Positions 53,492-63,801 of a DNA stretch of 64,000 nucleotides are shown one piece after another; the first letter of the stretch is position 1; every line of letters starts with the position of its first letter. The notes below the pieces were generated by a model. It did not search any database and had not been told where the DNA came from. It saw only the letters and a list, made by a program, of their open reading frames with translations. This DNA is from Wenzhouxiangella marina (GTDB taxonomy: Bacteria > Pseudomonadota > Gammaproteobacteria > Xanthomonadales > Wenzhouxiangellaceae). The stretch is taken from NCBI RefSeq assembly GCF_001187785.1, contig NZ_CP012154.1, positions 2,908,501-2,972,500 of the forward strand, in the 5' to 3' direction. The position numbers and the translations under genes are program-made.

Positions 53492-53836
53492 ATGCCAAGA
53501 GCCCTCTTGTTGACAACCGCCCTCGGCCTGCTCCTCGCCGGCTGTGCCGGCCGTCCTGACTGCAGCGCCACCGGCGGCTTCGAGCGCGGACGCGCCGGCG
53601 AAACCGCGGCCAGCCGCTGCGATTCCACCGGGTACGTGGACGCCTGGCGCCTGGGTCGAACCCTGGGCGAGCTGGAGCGCGAGCAGGACGCCCTGGGCGT
53701 TCACCCGGACCGGCTCACGCCGGCCGAACGCCAGCGCCTGCGCGTGCTGAGCCGCGAGATTCCGGAGCTGGAAACCCTGGCCCGGCTGCAGGGACTGCTG
53801 CCGGCCCCGGATACGCGCGAATTGATCGATCACTGA
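53492..53836 (+). CDS. small lipoprotein, unknown
   Basis: 114 aa from ATG 53492 with CAGGAAC upstream. Lipobox LLLAGC. The mature domain (ASRCDSTGYVDAWRLGRTLGELEREQDALGVHPDR) has a Trp followed by a helical E/R-rich region, faintly like DUF2799 lipoproteins, but the match is too weak to name. Divergent from the hydrolase gene, convergent with sppA. Confidence 0.78.
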   Translation: MPRALLLTTALGLLLAGCAGRPDCSATGGFERGRAGETAASRCDSTGYVDAWRLGRTLGELEREQDALGVHPDRLTPAERQRLRVLSREIPELETLARLQGLLPAPDTRELIDH

Positions 53837-53838
53837 GC

Positions 53839-53855
53839 GCCGCGCTCAGCGCGGC
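53839..53855. terminator. GC-rich hairpin at the convergent lipoprotein/sppA junction
   Basis: GCCGCGC-TCA-GCGCGGC, a perfect 7-bp stem with 3-base loop. It overlaps the stop codon of sppA and directly follows the lipoprotein stop. A second palindrome, TGAGCGC-C-GCGCTCA, overlaps it at 53834-53848. Both could act as a bidirectional terminator. Confidence 0.5.
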
Positions 53856-55705
53856 ACGTCGCAGAGGCAGTGCGCCATCACGCCGGTCCGACCGGGACCG
53901 GCATGCTCGTAGAGCAAGGCCATGTCTTCGACCAGACGGCGACGGAGATCGTCGGGCAGCACCCGCGCCTCCGGCGGCGCCAGTTCGGCGCCGGCCATGC
54001 TCAGCGCCCGTGCGCCCATACCGGTCAGGAAGGCCTGCCAGGGCTCCATACCCTGCTCGACATAGGTGACGTCGTAGTCCTCACCCAGGCCGGCCATGCG
54101 GGCGGCGGAATCGATCGCGTCGCTGAGCGTGCCGAGGTGATCCACCAGACCTCGGTCCTGGGCCTGGGCGCCGGTCCAGATACGTCCCTGGGCGACGGCA
54201 TCGACGTCTTCCACACTCATGTTGCGGTGCTCGGCCACCAGACCGATGAACTCCTGGTAGCCATGGTCGATGAAGTTCTGCAGCATGCGCCGGGTTTCCT
54301 CGTCCATCGCCATGTCCGGCCGCAGGGCGCCCGACAGTGGCGTGGTACCGACCCCGTCGGTGTAGACGCCGATCTTGGCCAGGGTGTTCTGGAAGGTCGG
54401 GAAGAACCCGAAGATGCCGATGGAACCGGTGATGGTCGTGGGATAGGCCCAGACTTCGTCGGCGCCCATGGCGATCCAGTAGCCACCCGAGGCCGCGACA
54501 TTGCCCATGCTCACCACCACGGGCTTGCCGGCATCACGCAGATTCATCAGCTCGGTGCGAATCACCTCGGAGGCAAAGGCACTGCCGCCGCCCGAGTCGA
54601 TGCGCAGCACCACGGCCTCGATCTTGTCGTCCTGCGCCGCCTGGCGGATCAGACGTGCGGTGGAATCGCCCCCGATGGTACCCGGCGGCTGGCTGCCCTC
54701 GACGATGGTGCCCTGGGCCACGATCACGCCGACCTGACGATCACCCGGCGTCGTCATGAGCTGACGACCCTCGAGGTATTCGGACATGCCGATTCGGCGG
54801 TAGCCGCTCTCCTCGTCGGAGGCGCCGCTCAGGGCAAGTTCCGAGCGCAGTTCCGGCCGGCTGACCAGGCGGTCGACCAGACCGCGATCCAGCGCCATCT
54901 GGCTCATGCTGCCGCCCGCCTGTTCCAGATAGGCCGGGAAATTGTTGGTCAGATCAGCCAGCACCTCGACCGGCATGCCGCGATTGGACGCGGCATGATC
55001 GAGGTAGCGCTGCCAGAGATCGTCGATCAGGTACTGGCGCGCCTCGCGATCGGCCTCGGACATGTCATTGCGGATGTAGGGCTCCATTGCCGACTTGTAC
55101 TCACCCACGCGGATCAGATTGACGTCGACTTCGAGCATCTCGAGGCCGTCCGCATAGTACTGACGATACATGCCATAGCCCTGCAGCAGGACCATGCCAT
55201 CGCGATCGAGCCAGATCTCGTCGGCCAGGGAGGCCATGAAGTACTGCCCCTGCGACATCCATCCACCGTGGGCAATGACCCGCTTGCCGGACTCCCTGAA
55301 ACGGGTGAAGGCCTGCTCGAGTTCATTGAGCATGCCGGGACCCATGCCGATCAGGCGATCGGTCTGGATCAGGACCTGGGTCACCTTGTCGTCGCCGGCA
55401 GCGAACTCCAGCGTGGCCACGATATCGCGCAGCCGCGTCTGCGGCAGCTCCTGACCCAGCGCCTCGTTGACCGCCCGCTCGAAGGGCGTACCGACGTATT
55501 CCTCGACGATCACGCCTCGCGGCGAAATGACCAGGGTCGTGTCATCGTCGAGTACCAGGGCCTCACCCCCGGCAAAGATCGCCCGCAGCACCAGGGCCAG
55601 CACGATCAGGAAAAGGATATTGAACACGGCCATGCGGAGGGCAGTCACGCCGTTCCAGAAACCGAGCCAGAGGCGAACGAGGATATTCGGGCGATGGGTA
55701 GTCAT
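53846..55705 (-). CDS. sppA: signal peptide peptidase SppA, 67K type
   Basis: 619 aa from ATG 55705 (MTTHRPNILVRL). One N-terminal transmembrane helix (AVFNILFLIVLALVLRAIFAG). Two tandem Clp-like repeats. The lysine general base is in RVGEYKSAMEPYIRNDMS and the nucleophilic serine in GNVAASGGYWIAMGAD, as in E. coli SppA. It degrades cleaved signal peptides at the periplasmic face of the inner membrane. Located behind the MATE exporter gene on the same strand after 108 bp. Confidence 0.96.
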   Translation of the reverse strand: MTTHRPNILVRLWLGFWNGVTALRMAVFNILFLIVLALVLRAIFAGGEALVLDDDTTLVISPRGVIVEEYVGTPFERAVNEALGQELPQTRLRDIVATLEFAAGDDKVTQVLIQTDRLIGMGPGMLNELEQAFTRFRESGKRVIAHGGWMSQGQYFMASLADEIWLDRDGMVLLQGYGMYRQYYADGLEMLEVDVNLIRVGEYKSAMEPYIRNDMSEADREARQYLIDDLWQRYLDHAASNRGMPVEVLADLTNNFPAYLEQAGGSMSQMALDRGLVDRLVSRPELRSELALSGASDEESGYRRIGMSEYLEGRQLMTTPGDRQVGVIVAQGTIVEGSQPPGTIGGDSTARLIRQAAQDDKIEAVVLRIDSGGGSAFASEVIRTELMNLRDAGKPVVVSMGNVAASGGYWIAMGADEVWAYPTTITGSIGIFGFFPTFQNTLAKIGVYTDGVGTTPLSGALRPDMAMDEETRRMLQNFIDHGYQEFIGLVAEHRNMSVEDVDAVAQGRIWTGAQAQDRGLVDHLGTLSDAIDSAARMAGLGEDYDVTYVEQGMEPWQAFLTGMGARALSMAGAELAPPEARVLPDDLRRRLVEDMALLYEHAGPGRTGVMAHCLCDVPR

Positions 55706-55813
55706 GGGGTCACAGCTCAGAAGACGACCCGCCGCATTGTAGGGAGCCCGGGTGAACGGAGCAATGGGCCAGTGGTCATGCGCGGCCCACGGCGCTTGTG
55801 CCAATGCTGAGCG

Positions 55814-57175
55814 TTACCTGATCAGCCGCAGACGCTGCTGCGTGATCCGCAGGAACCGGTGGCTCAGCAGGACCGCGGCCACGCTCAGGCCCGTGATGAT
55901 GCCGATCCACATCCCCTCGGGGCCGAATTCCATGCGGAAGGTCAGGAACCAGCCACAACTCAGACCGATCGCCCAGTAGGCGATGATCGAATAGACCATC
56001 GGCATCCGGGTGTCCTTCAGTCCGCGCAGCGCCCCCGCCGCCGATGCCTGAAGGCAGTCGGCCAGCTGGAAGATCGCGGCGAAGAACAACAGGCTCACGG
56101 CCAATGACGCCACTTCGGCTTCGCTCGTGTAGAAGCCCACGATCCACTCGGGAACCGTCAGCATGACGGTGGCCGAGACGAGGCCGAAGCAGGTGGCCAG
56201 GCCCATGCCGACCAGGCCGGCCCGACGCGCCCCGAGCACGTCACCGCGGCCGATGGCGTTGCCGACGCGCACGGTGATGGCGCCGGACAGGCCCACCGGC
56301 ACCATGAACATCAATCCGGCGTAGTTCATTGCGACCTGATGAGCCGCCACGGGCAGCGCCCCGAGCGTGCCGATCAGCAGGGCCGTACCGACGAACAGGC
56401 CGCCTTCGAGAAACACCATCACGCCGATCGGCAGACCCAGGCGGAGCAGGGACAGGATTTCCCGCGCGTTCGGACGGCTCAGCCGGGCAAACAGGGCAAA
56501 CGGCGCATAGCGGGGCCGCCAGGCGATCCAGGCGGTCAGGGCGAACAGCTGCAGCCAGAATACGATCGCCGTCGCCCAACCCGCACCAACGGCACCCATG
56601 GCCGGCACGCCGAGCTTGCCGAACATGAGCACGTAGTTCAGCGGCACATTGCAGGCGATGCCGAGAAGGCCCACGTACATGGTCGGTCGCGTGTAGCCCG
56701 TGCCCTCGGAAAAGAAGCGCAGCGCCATCATCGCGCACAGGGCGGGCGCGCCCCAGCTGATGGCGCGCAGATAGTCCATCGACAGCTCGGCCACCTGTGC
56801 CTCGACGTCGATGGCTCCCATGATCCAACCGGCGCTGCGCACGGCCAGAAACAGCACCACCGCCAGCATCAGCGACAGCCAGATGGCCTGGCGGGTGAAT
56901 TCGCCGACCTGATGTCTACGCCCTGCCCCGTCGAGCTGGGACACGGTGGCCGAGACGGCGAGCAGGACGCCGAGCACGAACAGGAAACCGGCGGCCCAGA
57001 TCGACGAACCGACGGCGATGGCGGCCAGGTCGACGGTGCCGATTCGACCGGCCATGACCGTGTCGACGAAGTTCATGCCGAAGCTGGTCAACTGACCGAC
57101 CACCAGGGGGCCGGCCAGCACCAGCGTTCGAATCACATCGTGGCGCAGACCTTGATTCTCCGGGATTGGCGCCAT
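55814..57175 (-). CDS. MATE family multidrug/Na+ efflux transporter
   Basis: 453 aa from ATG 57175. Twelve hydrophobic segments and NorM-type motifs: LAGPLVVGQLTSFGMNFVDTVMAGR, DLAAIAVGSSIWA, GAVGAGWATAIVFW, VAAHQVAMNYAGLMFMVPVG, ALRGLKDTRMPMVYSIIAYW. It exports cationic compounds using sodium or proton flux. Substrate range unknown. It lies 87 bp behind the CSLREA gene on the same strand. Confidence 0.95.
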   Translation of the reverse strand: MAPIPENQGLRHDVIRTLVLAGPLVVGQLTSFGMNFVDTVMAGRIGTVDLAAIAVGSSIWAAGFLFVLGVLLAVSATVSQLDGAGRRHQVGEFTRQAIWLSLMLAVVLFLAVRSAGWIMGAIDVEAQVAELSMDYLRAISWGAPALCAMMALRFFSEGTGYTRPTMYVGLLGIACNVPLNYVLMFGKLGVPAMGAVGAGWATAIVFWLQLFALTAWIAWRPRYAPFALFARLSRPNAREILSLLRLGLPIGVMVFLEGGLFVGTALLIGTLGALPVAAHQVAMNYAGLMFMVPVGLSGAITVRVGNAIGRGDVLGARRAGLVGMGLATCFGLVSATVMLTVPEWIVGFYTSEAEVASLAVSLLFFAAIFQLADCLQASAAGALRGLKDTRMPMVYSIIAYWAIGLSCGWFLTFRMEFGPEGMWIGIITGLSVAAVLLSHRFLRITQQRLRLIR

Positions 57176-57262
57176 GATCGACACGCGGTACCACTTTGGT
57201 GACCGCGCATTGTCGGTCGCAGCGCGTGAACAAGGCAAGCCCGGCGATCGAGCGCGGCCGGG

Positions 57263-58588
57263 TCAGTCCTGCTCGAAGCGATCGGAGAACATCCGGTCGG
57301 TGAATTCCGGATCGCCGTCGGGGTTGAATTCGACCGCGCCGATGTCGCAGATCGCACCGCCGATTCCATTGCCGTCGATGGGCCGGGCAGCACTCCGCTG
57401 ATCCTCGTCCAGCGTACCGCAGCTCCCCCCGACCGGATCGACCAGGGGGCCATTCGACTTCGGCATCAGGGTCGGGGTCGGGCCGCCGTGATCGCCCAAC
57501 CCACCGAAGAACGGATAGGCGATGTTCTGGAAATCGTTGAAGCCGGTGAAGCCGCAGCTCTCGTCCGAGCTGGCGTTGATGTTGAAGGCCAGATCGAATT
57601 CGGCCTCGGCATCACTCAGGTCGTTGCAGTCCGAGGTGTGACCGTAGAGCACGCTCTGGATGACCGTGAGCTGAACCTCGCCGAGCGCATCGAGATCGCG
57701 CAGGAACCGAAGGCCGCGCTGATTGTTGTTGACGAGAGTCGAATGAGTGATCAGGGTCGGCACGCCGTCGGAGAAGACCCCGTTGGTGTTGTTGAACAGG
57801 GTGGTGTTGCCTATCAGAACCGCAGGACCGGTCACGAAGCCACGTCGGCTGTGGATGGCGTACTCCGTGGTCGACAGGGGTCCGTCGTAACCGGGCAGGC
57901 GGCCATTGTCGCGAAGCGTGGAGCGCTCGATCAGCAGCATGCCTCGATTGAAGATCGCAGCGCCGTCCGAGAATTCCGGAAGCAGCTCGTCGGCGACGAT
58001 GGCGTTGTGGAACAGCTCGCTGTCGAGGATGTGCACCAGTCCATCGCTGTAGATGGCGCCGCCTTGATTGGCCAGATTGACAGACACGCGAGACTGCTGA
58101 AGGAGCAGCCTGGCGTCGCCGCGCACGTTGACCGCAGCACCCCGAACCGTGCCGGGCTCGTTGGCGCGCCCACCGGACAGATCGATGTTGCTCAGGGTCA
58201 GCTCACCGCCCGCATGGACATCGAAGATGCGGTCGGTGGCATTGCCGCTGATCAGGGGCGGGTTGTTCGTGCCGTTGAGGATCAGGATCTCGGCGTGGAT
58301 GTCGAGGTCGCCGGTCGCGGCCTGGTCCTCGCCCGTGCCCAGGTTGTTCAACACGTAGACGCCCGTCGCAAGGGCGATGTTGTGAGCGCCCCCCAGGGCG
58401 TTGGCCTCCATGATCGCTGCACGCAGGGTGCAGGTCTGCGGCAGGGCGTTGACCGGATTGCAGAGCCCATCGCCCGGGAGGGCATCGGGCACGTCGGCCG
58501 TGCTGTTGACGATGAAATCGAGCGCATGGCTCGGATTCGATACGAGAAGAACCAGGCCAATGGCCAGAATGCTTTGCTTCAGTGATTT
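57263..58588 (-). CDS. CSLREA-domain exported beta-helix protein
   Basis: 441 aa from TTG 58588, where GGAG lies 8 bases upstream; a TTG at 58621 has no such site. Signal peptide (SILAIGLVLLVSNPSHA). The mature N-terminus matches the CSLREA motif as FIVNSTADVPDALPGDGLC and TCTLRAAIMEANALGG. The body is a right-handed beta-helix-like series (LTLSNIDLSGG, HILDSELFHNAIVADE, LLIERSTLRDNGRLP). The C-terminus resembles choice-of-anchor segments (GGAICDIGAVEFNPDGDP). Likely surface or secreted. It lies 100 bp behind the kinase gene and could be a target of that module. Confidence 0.86.
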   Translation of the reverse strand, partial: KSLKQSILAIGLVLLVSNPSHALDFIVNSTADVPDALPGDGLCNPVNALPQTCTLRAAIMEANALGGAHNIALATGVYVLNNLGTGEDQAATGDLDIHAEILILNGTNNPPLISGNATDRIFDVHAGGELTLSNIDLSGGRANEPGTVRGAAVNVRGDARLLLQQSRVSVNLANQGGAIYSDGLVHILDSELFHNAIVADELLPEFSDGAAIFNRGMLLIERSTLRDNGRLPGYDGPLSTTEYAIHSRRGFVTGPAVLIGNTTLFNNTNGVFSDGVPTLITHSTLVNNNQRGLRFLRDLDALGEVQLTVIQSVLYGHTSDCNDLSDAEAEFDLAFNINASSDESCGFTGFNDFQNIAYPFFGGLGDHGGPTPTLMPKSNGPLVDPVGGSCGTLDEDQRSAARPIDGNGIGGAICDIGAVEFNPDGDPEFTDRMFSDRFEQD

Positions 58589-58688
58589 CAAGGGACTCGC
58601 TCCGATTGATTCAGGGGTCAATCAGAGTTACGGAATGATCCCGAAGCCTTGATCATCGGATTTTCAGTGGCGCGTATCGTGCCGCCGG

Positions 58689-61151
58689 TCAGAGTCGCCG
58701 GATCGCGGACTCCAGCAGCGGATCGGGCGGAGTGATGAGCTCGATCGAATCGATCGCACGCGCCCGCATGGATTCGAATTCACCGTCCGCGCCAGCCGCA
58801 CGCGCGATCCGCGCCCGGAGGAAATCCTGCCCCGGCCGAAGGTGATCCGGTTCCGGACCCAGCGCCTCGCACCAGCGGGCGATGTCCTCGGGGAGGGCCA
58901 GGGCCGCGCGCAGGTAGGCCCAGCGGCAGGCCTCGTCCGGCCGCCCCTCCCAGTCCTGCAAATCGAGCGGGCCGACGAACTCGAGTGCCGCGCGAGCCTC
59001 TTCGTCACGATCAAGGAGAATCAGCAGATCGATGCGCTGCATCTGGACCTCGCGCCAGATGGGGTCGTCGCTGCCGCTCCAGTTCTCGATCACCTCGAGG
59101 GTCCGGTCGAAACCCTGCCGCGCCAGGTCCGCGTTGCCCAGTCTGCGATGGGTCATGGCCAGCGCGCGCTGGACCATCGCAAAGGAACGGTTCTCGACAC
59201 CGAAATGGGCCTCGAACAGGGCTGCCGAGCGCTCGTACTGCTCCAGGGCACGTTCGAGCTCGCCCATGGCATAACTGATGCCCGCCAGATTGTTGATCAC
59301 CAGCGCCGTCTCGGCGTGGGATTCGCCGTACTGGCGGATGCGGGTCTCGAGCAGTTCCTCGAACATTCCGCTGGCCCGCTCGAAATCCCGCTCGTTGTAG
59401 GCGATGACCCCGAGCATGTTCTGAGCCGAGGCTCGCATCTCCAGGCCGTCGTCCATCCGGTCCGACCAGAGCACGACCTGCTCGGCCGCCTCGCGCGCGC
59501 CAGGGATGTCGTTCAGGTTGATCAGCGCCGTCGAACGCGACAGCTCGGCCTGGGCCCGTTGAGCCGGGGTGAACTCGTCGACGGGCTGTGCACCGAGATG
59601 CTCGGCGGCACCGACGTAATCACCCTTGAACATGAGAAGCCGAGCCTTGAGCAGCGCCCGCTCGTTGCGAATCTCCGGCTCATCGGCAGGCATGGGGCGG
59701 TCGATGAGGGCCATGGCATCGTCGTAGAGCCCGAGAAACATGAAGCTGCGGGCCATCACCAGCTCGAGATAGGCGCGCGTGCCGGGTTCGTCGGCCAGCT
59801 CGTCCTGAAGCCGATCGCGGCCGCGCTCCAGCAGATCGCGGGCCGTGGTCTCCGGCCCCTGGGACGGTCCGGGCGTCGAGCCCGAGAGCAGGTCGGCCAG
59901 GAACTCCGTGCTCGCCCGGGCCTTACCGGCCTCGGCCAGCGCCCGTTCACGATCGAGCTGCGCCTGATTGGCATAGCGCAGCACCAGAGAAGTCCCCAGC
60001 ACCACGCTGGCGAGGGCGACGACCAGGGCCACGCTGGTCAGACGATGGCGACGACACCAGCGCCAACCCGACTCCATCCAGCTTGTCTGCCGGGCGCGGA
60101 CCGGCTCGTCGGCGATCACGGCGTTCAGATCCACCGCCAGTTCGGCCGGGCCGGCATAGCGATCCTCCGGCGGCCGCGCCAGGCAGCGGGCGAGAATCGC
60201 GCGCAGATCTCGCTGCTGGGTCCGGTTCAGGCCGGCAACCGGAGGCAGTGCTCGGCGAGCGCCCTCGAGCTTGCGCTCGGCCATGGCCGCGATCCGATCA
60301 CCGAATGCGCCCCGGCCCTCGGCCAGCAGCTCGAACAGGATCAGGCCGAGTGCATAGACATCGGTCCGCGTCGTGGCCGGCTGGTTGAGGATCTGTTCCG
60401 GTGCGGCATAGCGGGGCGTGAAGCTGGTCTGGGCCGTTGACTGTCCGTCTCCCGAGCGCTGATCGAGCAGGCCGGCGACACCGAAGTCCAGGATCTTCAG
60501 GCTGCCGTCATTCGTGATCAGCAGGTGCGCCGGCTTCAGGTCGCGATGGAGCACCAGGTTCTGGTGGGCAAAGGCCACGGCTTCGGCGGCTGCCGCCATC
60601 CACTGCAAGCGCTGAAGGGGCGACGAGGACCGATCGCCGGCCGCCTCGTCGATCGCCCGGCCATCGACGAACTCCATGACCAGGTAGGCCCCGAGACGGG
60701 CGTCTTCGCCGGCGTCGATGATGCGCGCGATCGAAGGATGGTTCAGGCGGGCAAGAATCTGGCGCTCGCGCTCGAACAGGGCGCGGGCACGAAGACTGGC
60801 CGCCGCCACGAACTTGATCGCCACTCGGGCCTGGAAACGCCCATCATCACGCTCGGCCAGATGCACCTCGCCCATGCCGCCCGCGCCGAGGCGTCCCGTC
60901 AGGCGATAGGGCCCGATCAGCGTCCCGGTGAGGTCCTCGGCCTGAAGCTCATCCGACAGGGCACGAACCGCGTCGGAGACCGGGTCGAGCCCTTCTTCGG
61001 GCCGGTCGAAGTCCAGCAGGGATTCCAGTTCGGCTCGTTCTTCGGCGCTGAGACCCAGAGAATCCAGGGCTCTGGTCTGCTCGGCGCGAGGAAGATCACA
61101 GAGCGCTTCGAAGTGATCCTGCAGCCTGGCCCAATCGGCGGCCGAGACCAC
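58689..61151 (-). CDS. membrane-anchored Ser/Thr protein kinase with TPR region, atypical catalytic loop
   Basis: 820 aa from GTG 61151, 2 bp after the sigma-factor stop. A cytoplasmic N-terminal helical segment (residues 1-75) precedes the kinase domain: glycine loop GAGGMGEVHLA, VAIKFV lysine, catalytic loop HRDLKPAH, DFG (LDFGVAG) and YAAPEQ. The Asn that normally binds magnesium (HRDLKPxN) is His here. A transmembrane helix (about residues 371-392) is followed by 430 residues of TPR-like helices. It is coupled to the ECF sigma gene upstream, a known type of pairing. Activity may be altered by the His substitution. Confidence 0.92.
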   Translation of the reverse strand: MVSAADWARLQDHFEALCDLPRAEQTRALDSLGLSAEERAELESLLDFDRPEEGLDPVSDAVRALSDELQAEDLTGTLIGPYRLTGRLGAGGMGEVHLAERDDGRFQARVAIKFVAAASLRARALFERERQILARLNHPSIARIIDAGEDARLGAYLVMEFVDGRAIDEAAGDRSSSPLQRLQWMAAAAEAVAFAHQNLVLHRDLKPAHLLITNDGSLKILDFGVAGLLDQRSGDGQSTAQTSFTPRYAAPEQILNQPATTRTDVYALGLILFELLAEGRGAFGDRIAAMAERKLEGARRALPPVAGLNRTQQRDLRAILARCLARPPEDRYAGPAELAVDLNAVIADEPVRARQTSWMESGWRWCRRHRLTSVALVVALASVVLGTSLVLRYANQAQLDRERALAEAGKARASTEFLADLLSGSTPGPSQGPETTARDLLERGRDRLQDELADEPGTRAYLELVMARSFMFLGLYDDAMALIDRPMPADEPEIRNERALLKARLLMFKGDYVGAAEHLGAQPVDEFTPAQRAQAELSRSTALINLNDIPGAREAAEQVVLWSDRMDDGLEMRASAQNMLGVIAYNERDFERASGMFEELLETRIRQYGESHAETALVINNLAGISYAMGELERALEQYERSAALFEAHFGVENRSFAMVQRALAMTHRRLGNADLARQGFDRTLEVIENWSGSDDPIWREVQMQRIDLLILLDRDEEARAALEFVGPLDLQDWEGRPDEACRWAYLRAALALPEDIARWCEALGPEPDHLRPGQDFLRARIARAAGADGEFESMRARAIDSIELITPPDPLLESAIRRL

Positions 61152-61153
61152 GG

Positions 61154-61687
61154 TCAGGCTTCCATGGCCCGCCGGACGAAGGCCGTGGCCATGCGCAGGT
61201 CTCGCGTCACGGTCGCCGTCGAAATCTGCAGGGCCTCGGCCATCTCTTCCGTGGTCAGACCACCGAAGAGCTTGAACTCGAGGAGCCTTTCCTGGCGTTC
61301 CGAGCGCTCGCCGAGCTGCTTCAGGGCTCGGTCCACCGCCAGCAGATCGACGCTGCCATCCTCTCCCTCGAGCTGGTCGAGGGCGCTGGAAGTGACCTGA
61401 ATCCAATCCCCACCGCGGCGCTGGGCGCCGCGCTCACGCGCATAGTCGATCAGCACGTGGCGCATGGTGGTGGTCATGCTGGCCAGAAAGTGCCCGCGGG
61501 ACTGCCAGGCGGACTCACCTTTCTGAACGCGCAACCAGGCCTCATTGACCAGGGCGACCGTGTCGATCGTGCCGGATCGAAACTGGCGACGAAGTTCACG
61601 CTGAGCAATTCGATAGAGTTCGGCATGACAGCGCTCGAAGCCACTGTCCGCCTCGAGCCCGTCATCCAACGCTGAATCACGCTCCAT
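61154..61687 (-). CDS. ECF sigma factor of the kinase-associated type
   Basis: 177 aa. Region 2: YRIAQRELRRQFRSGTIDTVALVNEAWLRVQKG with SRGHFLASMTTTMRHVLIDYARERGAQRRGG, a hallmark of the ECF group that co-occurs with Ser/Thr kinases. Region 4: FKLFGGLTTEEMAEALQISTATVTRDLRMATAFVRRAM. No anti-sigma gene is adjacent; the kinase downstream probably controls it by phosphorylation. It is first in the sigma-kinase-CSLREA group. Confidence 0.93.
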   Translation of the reverse strand: MERDSALDDGLEADSGFERCHAELYRIAQRELRRQFRSGTIDTVALVNEAWLRVQKGESAWQSRGHFLASMTTTMRHVLIDYARERGAQRRGGDWIQVTSSALDQLEGEDGSVDLLAVDRALKQLGERSERQERLLEFKLFGGLTTEEMAEALQISTATVTRDLRMATAFVRRAMEA

Positions 61688-61752
61688 GCTTCGATTCCAA
61701 AACCAACCCCACAGGTCCGAAGCATACCGGGACCCGCCCGGCGATACCAGAA

Positions 61753-63117
<1,365 letters not shown>

Positions 63118-63237
63118 GGCCGTTTCGAATCCGGATTCTGGGGGTCAGTGCGCAAGGATACCGCAGCGGCTGCCCGGGCTTGTCAGACCCACTCGACCCG
63201 CATCCGCTCTTTCCCGGCGATCACCGGATCGGCTAGC

Positions 63238-63801
63238 ATGAACGCCATGCCCCTGCCCTTTCGCAACACCCGGACCCGTTTCGGCCTGATCGCCCAGAGC
63301 CTACACTGGGCCGTGGTGATCGGCCTGCTGCTCCAGTTCATCTGGGCGTGGCGAATCGATGAAGCGGAGTCGATCCGTCAGCAGTTCGCGCTGGTCAATC
63401 AGCACAAGTCGATCGGCCTGACCGTCTTCGGCCTGGCGCTGATCCGCCTGGCCTGGCGCTTCTTCGACCGCCCACCCGCATGGCCCGAATCGATGCGAGC
63501 CTGGGAACGCCTGGCCGCCAGCCTGACGCACTGGGCCCTGTACGGCCTGATCCTGGCCATTCCCCTGAGTGGCTGGGCCTGGAGCACCGCTGCAGGACAC
63601 AGTACCAGCTGGTTCGGTGCCCTCGATCTGCCGGCCCTGCTGCCGGTCAACGAGAACCTGGCCGACATCCTGGAAGAGCTGCACGAGGCCCTGGCCATCA
63701 GCCTGCTGGGCCTGGCGGCCTTGCATGTGCTCGCGGCGCTTCGCCATCAGTTCGTGCTGCGCGATGGTCTGATGCGGCGGATCCTGGGCGTCGATCGCTG
63801 A
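63238..63801 (+). CDS. cytochrome b561 family membrane protein
   Basis: 187 aa from ATG 63238 (63247 is an alternative); no clear ribosome binding site selects one. Four transmembrane helices, with histidines in SLHWAVVIG, VNQHKSIGL, EELHEALAI and LAALHVLAAL as likely haem ligands. It passes electrons in the inner membrane, often between quinol and periplasmic acceptors. A partner gene would be expected downstream but falls outside or is not visible in the final 199 bp. Confidence 0.93.
   Translation: MNAMPLPFRNTRTRFGLIAQSLHWAVVIGLLLQFIWAWRIDEAESIRQQFALVNQHKSIGLTVFGLALIRLAWRFFDRPPAWPESMRAWERLAASLTHWALYGLILAIPLSGWAWSTAAGHSTSWFGALDLPALLPVNENLADILEELHEALAISLLGLAALHVLAALRHQFVLRDGLMRRILGVDR

Noticed and set aside
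53492-53836. Naming the small lipoprotein DUF2799
   Set aside because: Only a weak similarity around a Trp and helical segment; not enough to claim the family.
53870-55810. 646-aa open frame antisense to sppA
   Set aside because: Shadow frame; the His/Gly/Asp-rich translation is what reverse-complement GC-rich codons give.
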